Positions 33,767 to 41,532 of a stretch of 52,997 nt of DNA are shown in pieces. The DNA is taken from contig JAADHJ010000059.1 of NCBI GenBank assembly GCA_013151915.1, forward strand, positions 1-52,997, read 5' to 3'. The notes under the pieces were generated by a model. It was not told where the DNA came from. It saw nothing but the letters and a program-made list of their open reading frames with translations, and ran no database searches. Position numbers and translations under genes: made by a program. Origin of the DNA: Deltaproteobacteria bacterium (GTDB lineage: Bacteria; BMS3Abin14). Numbering within the stretch: position 1 is the first letter of the stretch; each line of letters starts with the position of its first letter.

Positions 33767-34258
33767 TCAGTCCTCCTCGATTTTCCTGAGTTCCTCATCG
33801 ATTTTTACCTGCATCTCATCGGTTATAGGGTCGCCACCGCCTTCTGTGTCTTCATCTGTCCGATTTTCCACGCCATTACGTGAAGTCCACTTTCTGACGA
33901 AAACTATGGCCAGGAGGCCCCCGAAAGCGAGACCTGCGATCGGCACCCCATAGGCGATCAGGTTAAACCCTTTCCGGGGCGGCGAAGAGAGGATTGACTC
34001 GCCCGATTTCAGCACGAACGCATTGATGATCTGTTTTTTTGTCCTGCCCTCCCGGATCATACCGCTGATGGTTTCTCTCATCTGGTCCGCCGTCCCGCAG
34101 GAGCAGGTGTTGAGGACCATGGAGCATCCGCAGGTGCACATGAGTTCGCTCTCAACCTCCGAGGAGGTGAGGGCCAAACCGGCTGCAGGAAGGGCCAGAA
34201 GAACTATCAGCAGTGTACATGTGGTTATGGCCAGAGGCTTCATTTTATAGGATGTCAT
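33767..34258 (-). CDS. ccmH: Cytochrome c maturation protein CcmH
   Basis: 163 residues: signal peptide, then the CcmH redox domain MCTCGCSMVLNTCSCGTADQ and ISGMIREGRTKKQIINAFV, and a C-terminal membrane segment (LIAYGVPIAGLAFGGLLAIVF). Where classical CcmH has a single LRCxxC pair, this type has five cysteines in a CTCGC ... CSC pattern. The start overlaps ccmF by 14 bases. Confidence 0.92.
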   Translation of the reverse strand: MTSYKMKPLAITTCTLLIVLLALPAAGLALTSSEVESELMCTCGCSMVLNTCSCGTADQMRETISGMIREGRTKKQIINAFVLKSGESILSSPPRKGFNLIAYGVPIAGLAFGGLLAIVFVRKWTSRNGVENRTDEDTEGGGDPITDEMQVKIDEELRKIEED

Positions 34259-36209
34259 TGGAACCCACCCTCCTTTTTCTGCCGGGAATAATGGCGATCA
34301 GGCCGCCTGCCACCATTGTGAAACCTCCGATCCACACCCATTGGAGCAGCGGGTTCACCATGACCTTCAGGGTGATATCCCAGTTTCTCCCTATGGCAGG
34401 CATGGTCACGTAAAGGTCCTCCAGTAGTGTGGACCTGAGGCTGACCTCAGTGGTAGGTTGTTGGGCATTGACGTAGAATCTTTTCTCCGGTCGGATCGTT
34501 CCCAGGGAGGTGCCGTTCTTGAAGACCGACAGTGTGGCGGCATAGACCTCCCTGTTCCATTCCCGCCATTTCCCAATCCTGTCGTAGCGCAGGCTGTAGG
34601 CGCCCACATTCAGGGTCTGTCCCTTGGTGAGCGTGGCTTGGTTTTCAAGCTTGTAGGCGTTCGATCCGGTGATTCCGATGACCATAAGCACAAGGCCGAG
34701 GTGTGCAATAAACCCCCCGTATCTCCTCCTCATCCTCCAGAGGAGGCGAGGGAATGCGACGATCAGCGGTTCCCCCTTCAATTTCCCTCTCGCTTTAGCG
34801 CCGGTCCAGAACTCCCTCAGGATTGTCACGGCCACGAAAATGCAGAGAGAGAAAGCGACCAGGGGATAGAATTCCCTTATCCCGGCGACGAGGAGAATGA
34901 TCGTGCCCGCGATCATTGCCAGAAACGGCAGCATGAAATTCTTTTTCAGGTTGTCCGCGGATGCCTTTCTCCAGCCGATGAGGGGACACAGGCCGGTGAC
35001 AAGAAGGAGGGCTAGGAAAAGGGGGGTGTTCACCCGGTTGAAAAAGGGCATGCTGACGGTAATCTTATTGCCCGTGACGGCCTCGGAGATGAGGGGAAAC
35101 AACGTTCCGAACAGGGTGGAGAAGGCCAGGGCCAGGAGGATGACGTTGTTGAACAGGAAGGTGCTCTCCCTTGACAGATAGGATTCCAGGACTTTTTCCG
35201 ACCTGAGTTTCCGGTAGCTTGACGCGATAAGGGAAAAGCCGCCTATGAGGACGACCCCCATGAACACCAGGAAATAGCCCCCAAGGCCCGTTGCGCCGAA
35301 ATCGTGGACCGACTGGAGGATTCCGCTTCTGACGAGATACGTCCCGAAGAGGCTCAGGACGAAAGTCAGGAGGATGAGCGTCATGTTCCACACCTTCATG
35401 ATGTTCCTCCTCTCCTGGATGATAGCGGTGTGGATGAATGCCGTGGCCACGAGCCATGGGATGAAGGAGGCGTTCTCAACCGGATCCCATGCCCAGTACC
35501 CGCCCCATCCCAACTCGACGTAAGCCCACTGACCACCCAGGAGAATTCCTATGGTCAGGAAAACCCAGGCGAGGATGTTCCAGACGCGGGTCTTCTTCAG
35601 CCAGGATTCGTCGAGGTTTCCCGACGCCATTGCCGCGATGGCGTAGGCGAAAGGTATGGTGAATCCCACGTACCCGAGAAAAAGAGTAGGGGGATGGAAG
35701 ATCATCCCTGGATTCTGGAGCATGGGGTTAAGCCCTTTCCCGTCGGGTGGGATGAACCTGAGGAGGTCGAAGGGGTTTGTCACAAACGTGATCAGGGCAA
35801 GAAAAAATACCAGGGTAGCGGCAAGGACCGTATAGATATAGGGGGTTGCTTTACTGTCGATTTCATCCCTCGTGTTGTAGACAACCACGGCACTGAACAG
35901 GCTCAGAATCCATGCCCAAAAGAGCAGGGAGCCTTTCTGTCCGGCCCAGAAGGCGGTGGCCTTGTAAAACAGGGGAAGCGCCCGGTTTGAATAGGAGGCC
36001 ACATATTCCACCTGGAAATTGTTCGTAAAGAACAGATAGACCAGGGCGATGGAGGCCGTGGAGGTGAAAAATGCTACGGTAACGAGGGCCCTCCTTCCAC
36101 TCATGATAAAGCGGAAATCGTTTTTCATGATGCCGGTCAGGAGGAGCGCTATGGTCGTCAGTGAGAAGAAGAGCGCCAAAAGCTGAGAATAATTTCCGAT
36201 AGATACCAT
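34245..36209 (-). CDS. ccmF: Cytochrome c heme lyase CcmF
   Basis: 654-residue membrane protein of about 15 membrane segments, catalysing heme attachment to apocytochrome. The tryptophan-rich WWD-type motif is clear as GGQWAYVELGWGGYWAWDPV, followed by ENASFIPWL, with FWAGQKGSLLFWAW near residue 95. It has the C-terminal periplasmic beta domain (FKNGTSLGTIRPEKRFY). It follows ccmE by nine bases. Confidence 0.96.
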   Translation of the reverse strand: MVSIGNYSQLLALFFSLTTIALLLTGIMKNDFRFIMSGRRALVTVAFFTSTASIALVYLFFTNNFQVEYVASYSNRALPLFYKATAFWAGQKGSLLFWAWILSLFSAVVVYNTRDEIDSKATPYIYTVLAATLVFFLALITFVTNPFDLLRFIPPDGKGLNPMLQNPGMIFHPPTLFLGYVGFTIPFAYAIAAMASGNLDESWLKKTRVWNILAWVFLTIGILLGGQWAYVELGWGGYWAWDPVENASFIPWLVATAFIHTAIIQERRNIMKVWNMTLILLTFVLSLFGTYLVRSGILQSVHDFGATGLGGYFLVFMGVVLIGGFSLIASSYRKLRSEKVLESYLSRESTFLFNNVILLALAFSTLFGTLFPLISEAVTGNKITVSMPFFNRVNTPLFLALLLVTGLCPLIGWRKASADNLKKNFMLPFLAMIAGTIILLVAGIREFYPLVAFSLCIFVAVTILREFWTGAKARGKLKGEPLIVAFPRLLWRMRRRYGGFIAHLGLVLMVIGITGSNAYKLENQATLTKGQTLNVGAYSLRYDRIGKWREWNREVYAATLSVFKNGTSLGTIRPEKRFYVNAQQPTTEVSLRSTLLEDLYVTMPAIGRNWDITLKVMVNPLLQWVWIGGFTMVAGGLIAIIPGRKRRVGSNDIL

Positions 36210-36218
36210 GCTGATCTC

Positions 36219-36632
36219 CTATAGACTGCCGTCTTCAGCTACATATTTAGAAGGACATTTTGCGAGTAGCAGGGTCGTGTCGAAGGTGTTTTTCGCGCGG
36301 TCGTATTTGCCCTCCAGGACTACTTCGACGTCGGCTTTGAAAGCGTCGGGAGCCACGCCCTTGTATACTGCCTTGATGGTTTTGGAGTTATCCTCCGGAT
36401 CGCGAATGGCGAAGGTGAGAATCATGTCGCCCTGGTTGTAGTGTATGGTGTTGTCCACGACCTCACCGCTGATCCTTACGGGACCGTTGTCCAGCGTCTT
36501 CGATTGGTCAAGCACCTCGCTGACGGTTCGGTAGTACATACCTGTCTCTGACACCCCGCTGAAGATCAGATATCCGACCCCTCCGAGGACGAGAAAAATC
36601 ACCAGTATGGTTCTCCAGTTAGATCTTTTCAT
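36219..36632 (-). CDS. ccmE: Heme chaperone CcmE, CxxxY type
   Basis: 137 residues: an N-terminal membrane anchor and an OB-fold heme chaperone domain (VRISGEVVDNTIHYNQGDM ... FAIRDPEDNSKTIKAVYKG). The heme-binding site reads AKCPSKY (Cys126, Tyr130) instead of the classical HxxxY, so this belongs to the Cys-type CcmE of the variant System I seen in archaea and sulfate reducers. It starts the ccmE-ccmF-ccmH-ccmI operon with GGAGG before the ATG. Confidence 0.95.
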   Translation of the reverse strand: MKRSNWRTILVIFLVLGGVGYLIFSGVSETGMYYRTVSEVLDQSKTLDNGPVRISGEVVDNTIHYNQGDMILTFAIRDPEDNSKTIKAVYKGVAPDAFKADVEVVLEGKYDRAKNTFDTTLLLAKCPSKYVAEDGSL

Positions 36633-37155
36633 GGAAAACGGTTCCTCCTTTGCAAAATAGTCCTGGAAATGCGGCCTTGGGTTTCCCGGTTTTAATAAGG
36701 TTCATTTGCCTCGTCAGGGCAGGAGGCGGAATACCGGCAGTGTTCCCAACATGCCTTTTGAATGTCGGGGCGTCGGATCTCTGGCTCTGGATATTGGCTG
36801 TGCCGGCAACAGGAATGGAAAAAGAGATAAGAAGCGGAAAAACCGGGAGAAACGACTGTGTTCCCGGAGCATTCAGAATAGAAGGGCCTTGCAGTATTCA
36901 CTAGGGCATACCCGGTTCTCCCCTACCTTAGGTTATGGCTCCTTTAAATCTCCCAAATGAATTGTTTCGTTGATAAGTAGTGATTGTTGCCGCAGTTGTC
37001 AACTATTTTTTATTTATCTGATCGGAAATCAACGATCGGCCTGGCTTGATGACTCCTTTTACCGTCCATTTTAGAATTTGAGATTGTTAAATATTTGTGT
37101 TACGTTTCTGCACGTTGAATCCAGGTTTCTTGGCACCGAAAATACGGGGAGAAAG
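36633..37155. other. Divergent intergenic region between ccmE and polyferredoxin
   Basis: About 520 bases with no convincing gene. The left half is moderately GC-rich with short frames only; the right half (36960-37090) is AT-rich (CAACTATTTTTTATTTATC) and probably holds the promoter of the plus-strand gene. A GATGACTCCTTTTACCG phrase near 37050 may be a decayed hairpin-repeat trace. Confidence 0.45.
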
Positions 37156-38016
37156 ATGTATCGGTTCCTTTTCAGGAGACTTTTTCAATCGGTTTTAGGA
37201 GCCGGCGTAACGAACGCCTACCTGGGGGGATTCAAACCCCCCGGGGCTCTCTGGCAGGGGCAATCAAAAGGGTTCTGCGTGCCGACCCTTAACTGCTATG
37301 CCTGTCCTGGATCCCTGTTTGCCTGCCCCATCGGAACCCTCCAGCACTTTGTCATCATCAGGTCCGTGCCGGTATACTTCACCGGACTCTTCGTCACCCT
37401 CAGCATGAGCGTGGGAAGGATGGCCTGCGGCACCTGTCCTTTCGGTTTTCTGCAGGACATGCTCTACAAGTTCCGCTCGTTCAAGATCAGAATCCCCTCC
37501 TGGATGACCTACTTCAAGTATGCTTCCCTCGTTGGGTTGGTTATCATTATTCCGTTTTATACACTTCAGCCCTGGTTTTCCAAACTCTGTCCCGTGGGGA
37601 CCCTTATCGCCGGACTGCCCTGGGTGACCATAAACCCGGAGATCCGTTTGATGATCCATGAGCTTTTCTGGGTCAAGATCGGGATTCTCATAACGGTGGT
37701 GAGCCTGGCTGCCGTCGCCAAGAGACCGTTCTGCAGGGTCGTCTGCCCCCTGGGAGCCATCTACTCACTCTTCAACCGGATAAGCATTCTAAGGTTGGCC
37801 TGGAACGAGGCCGAGTGTTCCCACTGCGACAAGTGCACCCGCATCTGTCCAATGGACATAGCGGTCTACAAGGACGCCAACAACCACAACTGCATCCGGT
37901 GCATGGACTGCACCCAGTGCCCTGCGGTGTCTATTACCCACGTTTTCGCCGGGGCTCGGCTGCCCGCTTCCGAACCCACCGTCGACGTTCCCGCAGACAT
38001 ACCCGCCACCGTGTAG
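37156..38016 (+). CDS. 4Fe-4S polyferredoxin membrane protein (NapH/YccM-like)
   Basis: 286 residues: several membrane helices and cysteine-rich loops: CYACPGSLFACPIG, CGTCPFGFLQD, CPVGTLIAG, CRVVCPLGAIY, then two cluster motifs CSHCDKCTRICP and CIRCMDCTQCP. This matches NapH/YccM/RdxA-type quinol or ferredoxin electron carriers. The redox partner is not in the window. The ATG at 37156 has GGGGAG upstream; a longer frame begins at 37078 without family similarity. Confidence 0.88.
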   Translation: MYRFLFRRLFQSVLGAGVTNAYLGGFKPPGALWQGQSKGFCVPTLNCYACPGSLFACPIGTLQHFVIIRSVPVYFTGLFVTLSMSVGRMACGTCPFGFLQDMLYKFRSFKIRIPSWMTYFKYASLVGLVIIIPFYTLQPWFSKLCPVGTLIAGLPWVTINPEIRLMIHELFWVKIGILITVVSLAAVAKRPFCRVVCPLGAIYSLFNRISILRLAWNEAECSHCDKCTRICPMDIAVYKDANNHNCIRCMDCTQCPAVSITHVFAGARLPASEPTVDVPADIPATV

Positions 38017-38023
38017 TTTGCAC

Positions 38024-38422
38024 CTATTCCAGGGAAGCGATCACTTTTTTCAGTTTTCTTGACACCTCATCGGCAGTGGGTGCCAGATCGGGATTCCCCA
38101 CCGATTCCATGGCGACCTCGGGATTGATGGCCGACACGATGGATGTCCCTCCCACACCGTCCTGCACGACAACGTTGCAGGGGAGCAAGAGGCCGATCTG
38201 CTTCTCTGCCTGGAGGGTTCGGAAGGCCAGGGACGGGTTGCACGCCCCGAGGATGATGTAATTTCTGAACTCTTTGTCGAGTTTCTTCTTTAACGTGGCT
38301 TTCACGTCAATCTCCGTAAGGACTCCGAAACCCTCCGTGGCCAAGGCTTTCCTGGCCTTCTCCACTGCTTCGGCAAAGGGTATGTTCAACACGGTTTTGA
38401 AAAAATACCTCTCTGTGATCAT
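38024..38422 (-). CDS. DUF302 family protein
   Basis: 132-residue DUF302 protein (FAEAVEKARKALATEGFGVL, FRNYIILGACNPSLA, GLLLPCNVVVQDG). The family is small, soluble and of unknown function, often near metal or sulfur-metabolism genes. GAAGGAGGTGCCGG precedes the ATG. It is convergent with the polyferredoxin gene. Confidence 0.88.
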   Translation of the reverse strand: MITERYFFKTVLNIPFAEAVEKARKALATEGFGVLTEIDVKATLKKKLDKEFRNYIILGACNPSLAFRTLQAEKQIGLLLPCNVVVQDGVGGTSIVSAINPEVAMESVGNPDLAPTADEVSRKLKKVIASLE

Positions 38423-38537
38423 CCGGCACCTCCTTCGGCCTTTTCCACTCTGAAACAGATACAGTTCATATTTTACAGTAAACTCTCGGGGACGGTTGTC
38501 CGTAACCCATCATGGAGCCCCCACCTCCGACGAAGTC

Positions 38538-38672
38538 TTACATACCCATTCCGCCGCCCATGCCCATGGCCTGGGAAAGACCGTACCCGGCGAAAATCAA
38601 AGCCAGTCCCAATATCCCGGCCAGAAGCCATTTCCATCCATTATCTTTGATCGTTATAGATTTTGCCCTCAT
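38538..38672 (-). CDS. 44-residue Met/Gly-rich membrane peptide
   Basis: Short gene with an excellent ribosome-binding site (GAGGAGGAAAAAATG). It encodes a basic N terminus, one hydrophobic segment (WKWLLAGILGLALIFAGYGL) and an exported tail SQAMGMGGGMGM. The tail resembles the Gly/Met linkers of the exported proteins at 31061 and 32227. Directly after the TAA stop the same frame continues with GGGGSMMGYGQPS up to a TGA, so the original protein may have been longer. Function unknown; metal binding is only inferred. Confidence 0.65.
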   Translation of the reverse strand: MRAKSITIKDNGWKWLLAGILGLALIFAGYGLSQAMGMGGGMGM

Positions 38673-38964
38673 TTTTTCCTCCTCTGTCGATCCGCCTTCC
38701 GGCTTCTTTGTCTGTTGGTTGGGGAATAAGCATGGACCGTGCCAGAACTTTATAAAATTGGTGTGGATCAGTAAGCCCTTGATATTAATCAGGATAGTAA
38801 TTTCTCAATTGTTGCAAGGACGGTTGGAGTGTTCCATTTCTACACAGTCTTCCATCTGGGAGATGTTTCTTTTTTGCACAGCTACTGTCTATAATTTAGG
38901 TTCATCCGGTTAATGCGTACCTTATTAACCCGGTATCCAACGTTCAAGGTTCAACGGCGGGATT

Positions 38965-39038
38965 CAGGGTCCAGAGTCCAGGGTCCATCCACCTTCGCTC
39001 TGCGAGCTATGGCGGACAGGGAGTCCAGAGTCCAGAGA
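38965..39038. repeat. GTCCAGAG junction repeat tract
   Basis: Repeats such as AGGGTCCAGAGTCCAGGGTCC and GAGTCCAGAGTCCAGAG, complement of the GGACTCT heptamers, separated by a GCGAGCTATGGCGGACAGG phrase. Confidence 0.8.
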
Positions 39039-39099
39039 GGAGGAAAAGCAGGCAATGGGCTATAGGCTCTGGGCTATGGGTAAAGCAGGTCCAAATAAC

Positions 39100-39131
39100 A
39101 ACGTTCAATGTTCAACGTTCAAGGTTCAACG
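39100..39131. repeat. GTTCAA short tandem repeat
   Basis: ACGTTCAATGTTCAACG then TTCAAGGTTCAACG, a ten-base-like unit; the same unit is at 38941-38955 and, as CAACATCCAATG, near 40090. Confidence 0.7.
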
Positions 39132-39138
39132 GGTGCAG

Positions 39139-39183
39139 TCAGGACATGGGTAACACTTTTAGCTCAGGACATAGGTAACACTT
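39139..39183. repeat. 20-bp direct repeat, possible IS481-like end relics
   Basis: TCAGGACATGGGTAACACTT at 39139-39158 and the same with one change (ATAGG) at 39164-39183. The reverse reads GTGTTACCTATGTCCTGA, which resembles terminal sequences of IS481-type elements as I remember them. No transposase is nearby. Confidence 0.4.
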
Positions 39184-39470
39184 CATTACCCCAATGTTCC
39201 TTTCAGACCTTCGCTACCTGCCTCCACGCCTTTGCGTAAAGCTTCAGCCGTCGCCAAGGCTATGGCTGACAAGTCGGCTTGGCAGGCAGAGGAGATCCAA
39301 AAACCATAAGGTCCTGGTTTTTAACTTCGCGGTCCTTTGCGGCAGCGCCTGAGAGTGGCGCCCTCCGCGCCTGTCCTGAGCCTGTCGAAGGGCGGCCCTC
39401 TGCGATAAAACCTGTGCTTTATTTAGAGCTGTAATGCAGAGTTTCGCAAAGAAGTCAGCTTTTCACAAAA

Positions 39471-39508
39471 TCCGGTCTTCATCCAGGTACTCATTTTCAG
39501 GATGACCC
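39471..39508 (-). repeat. Dispersed 40-bp repeat, copy 2
   Basis: TCCGGTCTTCATCCAGGTAC then TCATTTTCAGGATGACCC; reverse complement of the unit at 23011-23051. Confidence 0.7.
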
Positions 39509-39598
39509 GAAATCTTAAACCCGTTAAGAATTTTGCCTTAACTCTGTGTACCCTGCTTAACCCCGTGTACTCCGTGTTAAGTTGTCTTCTTAACCCGA

Positions 39599-39638
39599 TC
39601 TGGTCTTTATTCAGGTACGCATTTCCAGGATGATCCGT
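39599..39638 (-). repeat. Dispersed 40-bp repeat, copy 3
   Basis: TCTGGTCTTTATTCAGGTAC then GCATTTCCAGGATGATCCG; reverse complement of the unit at 23011-23051, about 90 bases from copy 2. Confidence 0.7.
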
Positions 39639-39677
39639 AATAGAACATCTATTCGGCAGCAATATCTTCGGCCTTAT

Positions 39678-39992
39678 CTATCCAGCCGAGACGCTTAAGA
39701 AAACCAATCCCTCCTCACCCGTGTTCTCGATGCCGTGGGAATTTCCGGCGGGAAGAAACAGAACCGTGTCCGCCCCGAGCCCGCTTTTGGTATCCTTCCC
39801 CAGGAAGGTCCCTCTTCCCTCCAGAACCACCCAGATATGGTCCCCATCGTGTACGTGGGGCTGAATGTGCTGGCCGGGGCTCAGGCACCAGAGGTTGATC
39901 CGGGAACGATCGGATGCGGCGATGGGAATCCTGTTCGCTTTCTCTTTGGAAAAGACGGTCTGACTTCGGTAATCGAGAATGAGGTTTTTCAT
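39678..39992 (-). CDS. Cupin domain protein
   Basis: 104-residue single cupin: SPGQHIQPHVHDGDHIWVVL with the metal-binding His pair, GRGTFLGKD and LFLPAGNSHGIENTG. Small cupins act as isomerases, dioxygenases or sensors; none can be chosen here. GAAGGAGATACCC precedes the ATG. It is isolated, with repeat-rich DNA on both sides. Confidence 0.88.
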   Translation of the reverse strand: MKNLILDYRSQTVFSKEKANRIPIAASDRSRINLWCLSPGQHIQPHVHDGDHIWVVLEGRGTFLGKDTKSGLGADTVLFLPAGNSHGIENTGEEGLVFLSVSAG

Positions 39993-40467
39993 GGGTATCT
40001 CCTTCGTGTCTTCAGGTTTCCTCCGGTTTCCATGTGTCGCCGTTCATGGCATCTTATCCTAATGTCCCGAGGGCGCAACCCCCGTGTCATTGAACGTCCA
40101 ACATCCAATGTCCAACGGGATAAAACAGCCGGAACCTGAACTGTGCCCGACGGCTACCTTGAGTCTCCGACCCCGAGTTTTCTCAGGATGTTCTCCATAA
40201 AGCACCATTATGGTAATGATGTGGTAGGGTACCGGTTGACACTTTTCGCTTTCCGTGGAGTAAAAAGCCATGAATGGACTTTTTACGACCCTATCAATGA
40301 TAATCAATGGAAGACGGCGTTGATTACACACAGGAATACGGGGAAGAGGCTGTGAGCGGACCCCTGGTCTCTGACACAGGAAAGGGTGCTCAGCTACGAC
40401 TGCGGCGGGAACCTGTCAACTGAACAGGGCCGGTTCCGGAACCTTCGGAAAGGCAAGGTCACTCATC
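39993..40467. other. Intergenic region with one HRE copy
   Basis: About 475 bases between divergent cupin and permease genes. It contains CAACATCCAATGTCCAACG-type repeats near 40090-40120 and HRE copy 5. The last 160 bases before the permease gene contain no clear riboswitch or promoter that I can identify. Confidence 0.5.
40237..40300 (+). repeat. HRE hairpin repeat copy 5 (half module 4 plus module 5)
   Basis: GACACTTTTCGCTTTCC followed by GTGGAGTAAAAAGCCATGAA and TGGACTTTTTACGACCCTAT. Module 5 forms a stem GTAAAAAGCCAT/ATGGaCTTTTTAC. Confidence 0.9.
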
Positions 40468-41205
40468 ATGTTGGGCCAATTTGCTGTTTTTGCATCAATC
40501 GGGCTGGTAACCGGATTCATGAGCGGGATGTTCGGGATCGGGGGAGGCGCCATCAGGATTCCCATTGTCTTCTTTGCCGGGGTGCCTCTGATAAGCGCCT
40601 TCGGAATAAATCTGGCGGTTATTCCATTTTCGTCCCTGGTCGGTGCTTTCAGCCACAGAAAAAATATAGATTATCCCATAGCCAGGAACATGATCATAGG
40701 TGGATCCGTGGGCTCGGTAATAGGCGCCTATTTTGCCGGTCTGATTCCTGAACTGACTCTCGCCATTATCTTCGTTGCGGCGGCCATTCTGACGGTGCTG
40801 GGCATATACTTCGACAGAATCGCTCCTGAGCTTTCCCGGAAAATAAAACCGAACACCGCGAACATTATCCTCGGCGCGTTCCTTTTGAATCTGATAACGG
40901 GCATCCGCGGAGGCAGCGGGGGTGCGTTGTTCCCCCCCTTTCTGAAGATCATGCACCTGGATATTTTCCGGTCCATCGCCACGTCACTGTTTGTTACCAT
41001 TTTTACGGCCACCGCCGGCATAGCCATCTACTGGAATCGCGGCAACATACCCATCATGCCTGGTTTGGCGGTACTCATCGGGTCCATGATCGGGGCGAGG
41101 CTGGGGAGCAGGGTTTCCCTGAGGTCGAAACCGTTCTGGCTGGAGCTTGGTCTTTCGGTCCTGGTGGTGCTTCTTGCTCTGTTTACGGTTTACAGGGCAT
41201 TGTAA
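40468..41205 (+). CDS. TauE/SafE family sulfite/sulfonate-type permease
   Basis: 245-residue membrane protein with eight predicted segments and the TauE/SafE features: MFGIGGGAIRIPIVFFAGVP at the N terminus and the internal repeat GIRGGSGGALFPPFLKIMHL. The family exports sulfite, sulfonates or organic sulfur acids. A role beside hgcAB, whose substrates are sulfur-bound metals, is only suggestive. Confidence 0.9.
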   Translation: MLGQFAVFASIGLVTGFMSGMFGIGGGAIRIPIVFFAGVPLISAFGINLAVIPFSSLVGAFSHRKNIDYPIARNMIIGGSVGSVIGAYFAGLIPELTLAIIFVAAAILTVLGIYFDRIAPELSRKIKPNTANIILGAFLLNLITGIRGGSGGALFPPFLKIMHLDIFRSIATSLFVTIFTATAGIAIYWNRGNIPIMPGLAVLIGSMIGARLGSRVSLRSKPFWLELGLSVLVVLLALFTVYRAL

Positions 41206-41244
41206 CGACCCGGCTTTATCCTCCCGACGTCATCACCTGGGTCG
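41206..41244. terminator. Weak hairpin between convergent genes
   Basis: CGACCCGG at 41206-41213 pairs with CCTGGGTCG at 41236-41244 (one bulge). There is no T-tract, so a bidirectional terminator between the permease and hgcB is only possible. Confidence 0.3.
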
Positions 41245-41248
41245 GGGG

Positions 41249-41518
41249 TCAGCAGCACTCGCACTTTCCTCCGAGCATCCCGTTAATGATCGCCTGGGCG
41301 CAGCCTACGCCGGATTTCACCTCTATCGCCTTCGAGGGGCAGTTCATGGCGCAGGCTCCGCATTCCATGCAGGCGTCTCGGTTCACCACTCTGGCGTGGC
41401 CGTCTCCCATGGCAAAAACGGCATGCGGGCACACGATGAGGCACATGCCGCAGCCTACGCAATTTCCCCGGTCCAGATCCAGGGTGACAACATCTTTGAG
41501 ATAGATCAACTTTTCCAC
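41249..41518 (-). CDS. hgcB: HgcB, ferredoxin-like mercury methylation protein
   Basis: 89 residues: two [4Fe-4S] motifs, CVGCGMCLIVCP (Cys20/23/26/30) and CMECGACAMNCP (Cys50/53/56/60), plus Cys73 and the C-terminal CECC ending. Those extra and vicinal cysteines set HgcB apart from ordinary ferredoxins. It reduces the HgcA cobalamin and helps deliver Hg(II), giving methylmercury. The GTG at 41518 has GAGGAG upstream and lies 14 bases after the hgcA stop. A longer frame upstream is the shadow of hgcA. Confidence 0.93.
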   Translation of the reverse strand: MEKLIYLKDVVTLDLDRGNCVGCGMCLIVCPHAVFAMGDGHARVVNRDACMECGACAMNCPSKAIEVKSGVGCAQAIINGMLGGKCECC

Positions 41519-41532
41519 GGTGGAATAACTCC

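Larger units (their letters stand above)
38673..39677. other. 1-kb gene-free repeat mosaic
   Basis: No plausible gene. The stretch is a patchwork of dispersed units: GTTCAA and GTCCAGAG tracts (38941-39131), a 20-base direct repeat (39139-39183), CTTTGCG and CCTGAGCCTGTCGAAGG phrases (39230-39400), and two copies of a 40-bp repeat (39471-39508, 39599-39638) bracketing about 90 bases of TTAACCC-rich text. Confidence 0.7.

Noticed and set aside
36692-36901. 69-codon minus-strand frame with many cysteines
   Set aside because: No ribosome-binding site, no family resemblance, and composition unlike neighbouring genes.
39423-39662. 79-codon minus-strand frame in the repeat mosaic
   Set aside because: It is composed of the 40-bp repeat and TTAACCC text and has no ribosome-binding site.
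40300-40467. Cobalamin or other riboswitch before the TauE/SafE permease
   Set aside because: Some GC-rich pairing exists, but the conserved B12 box and other family signatures are missing.
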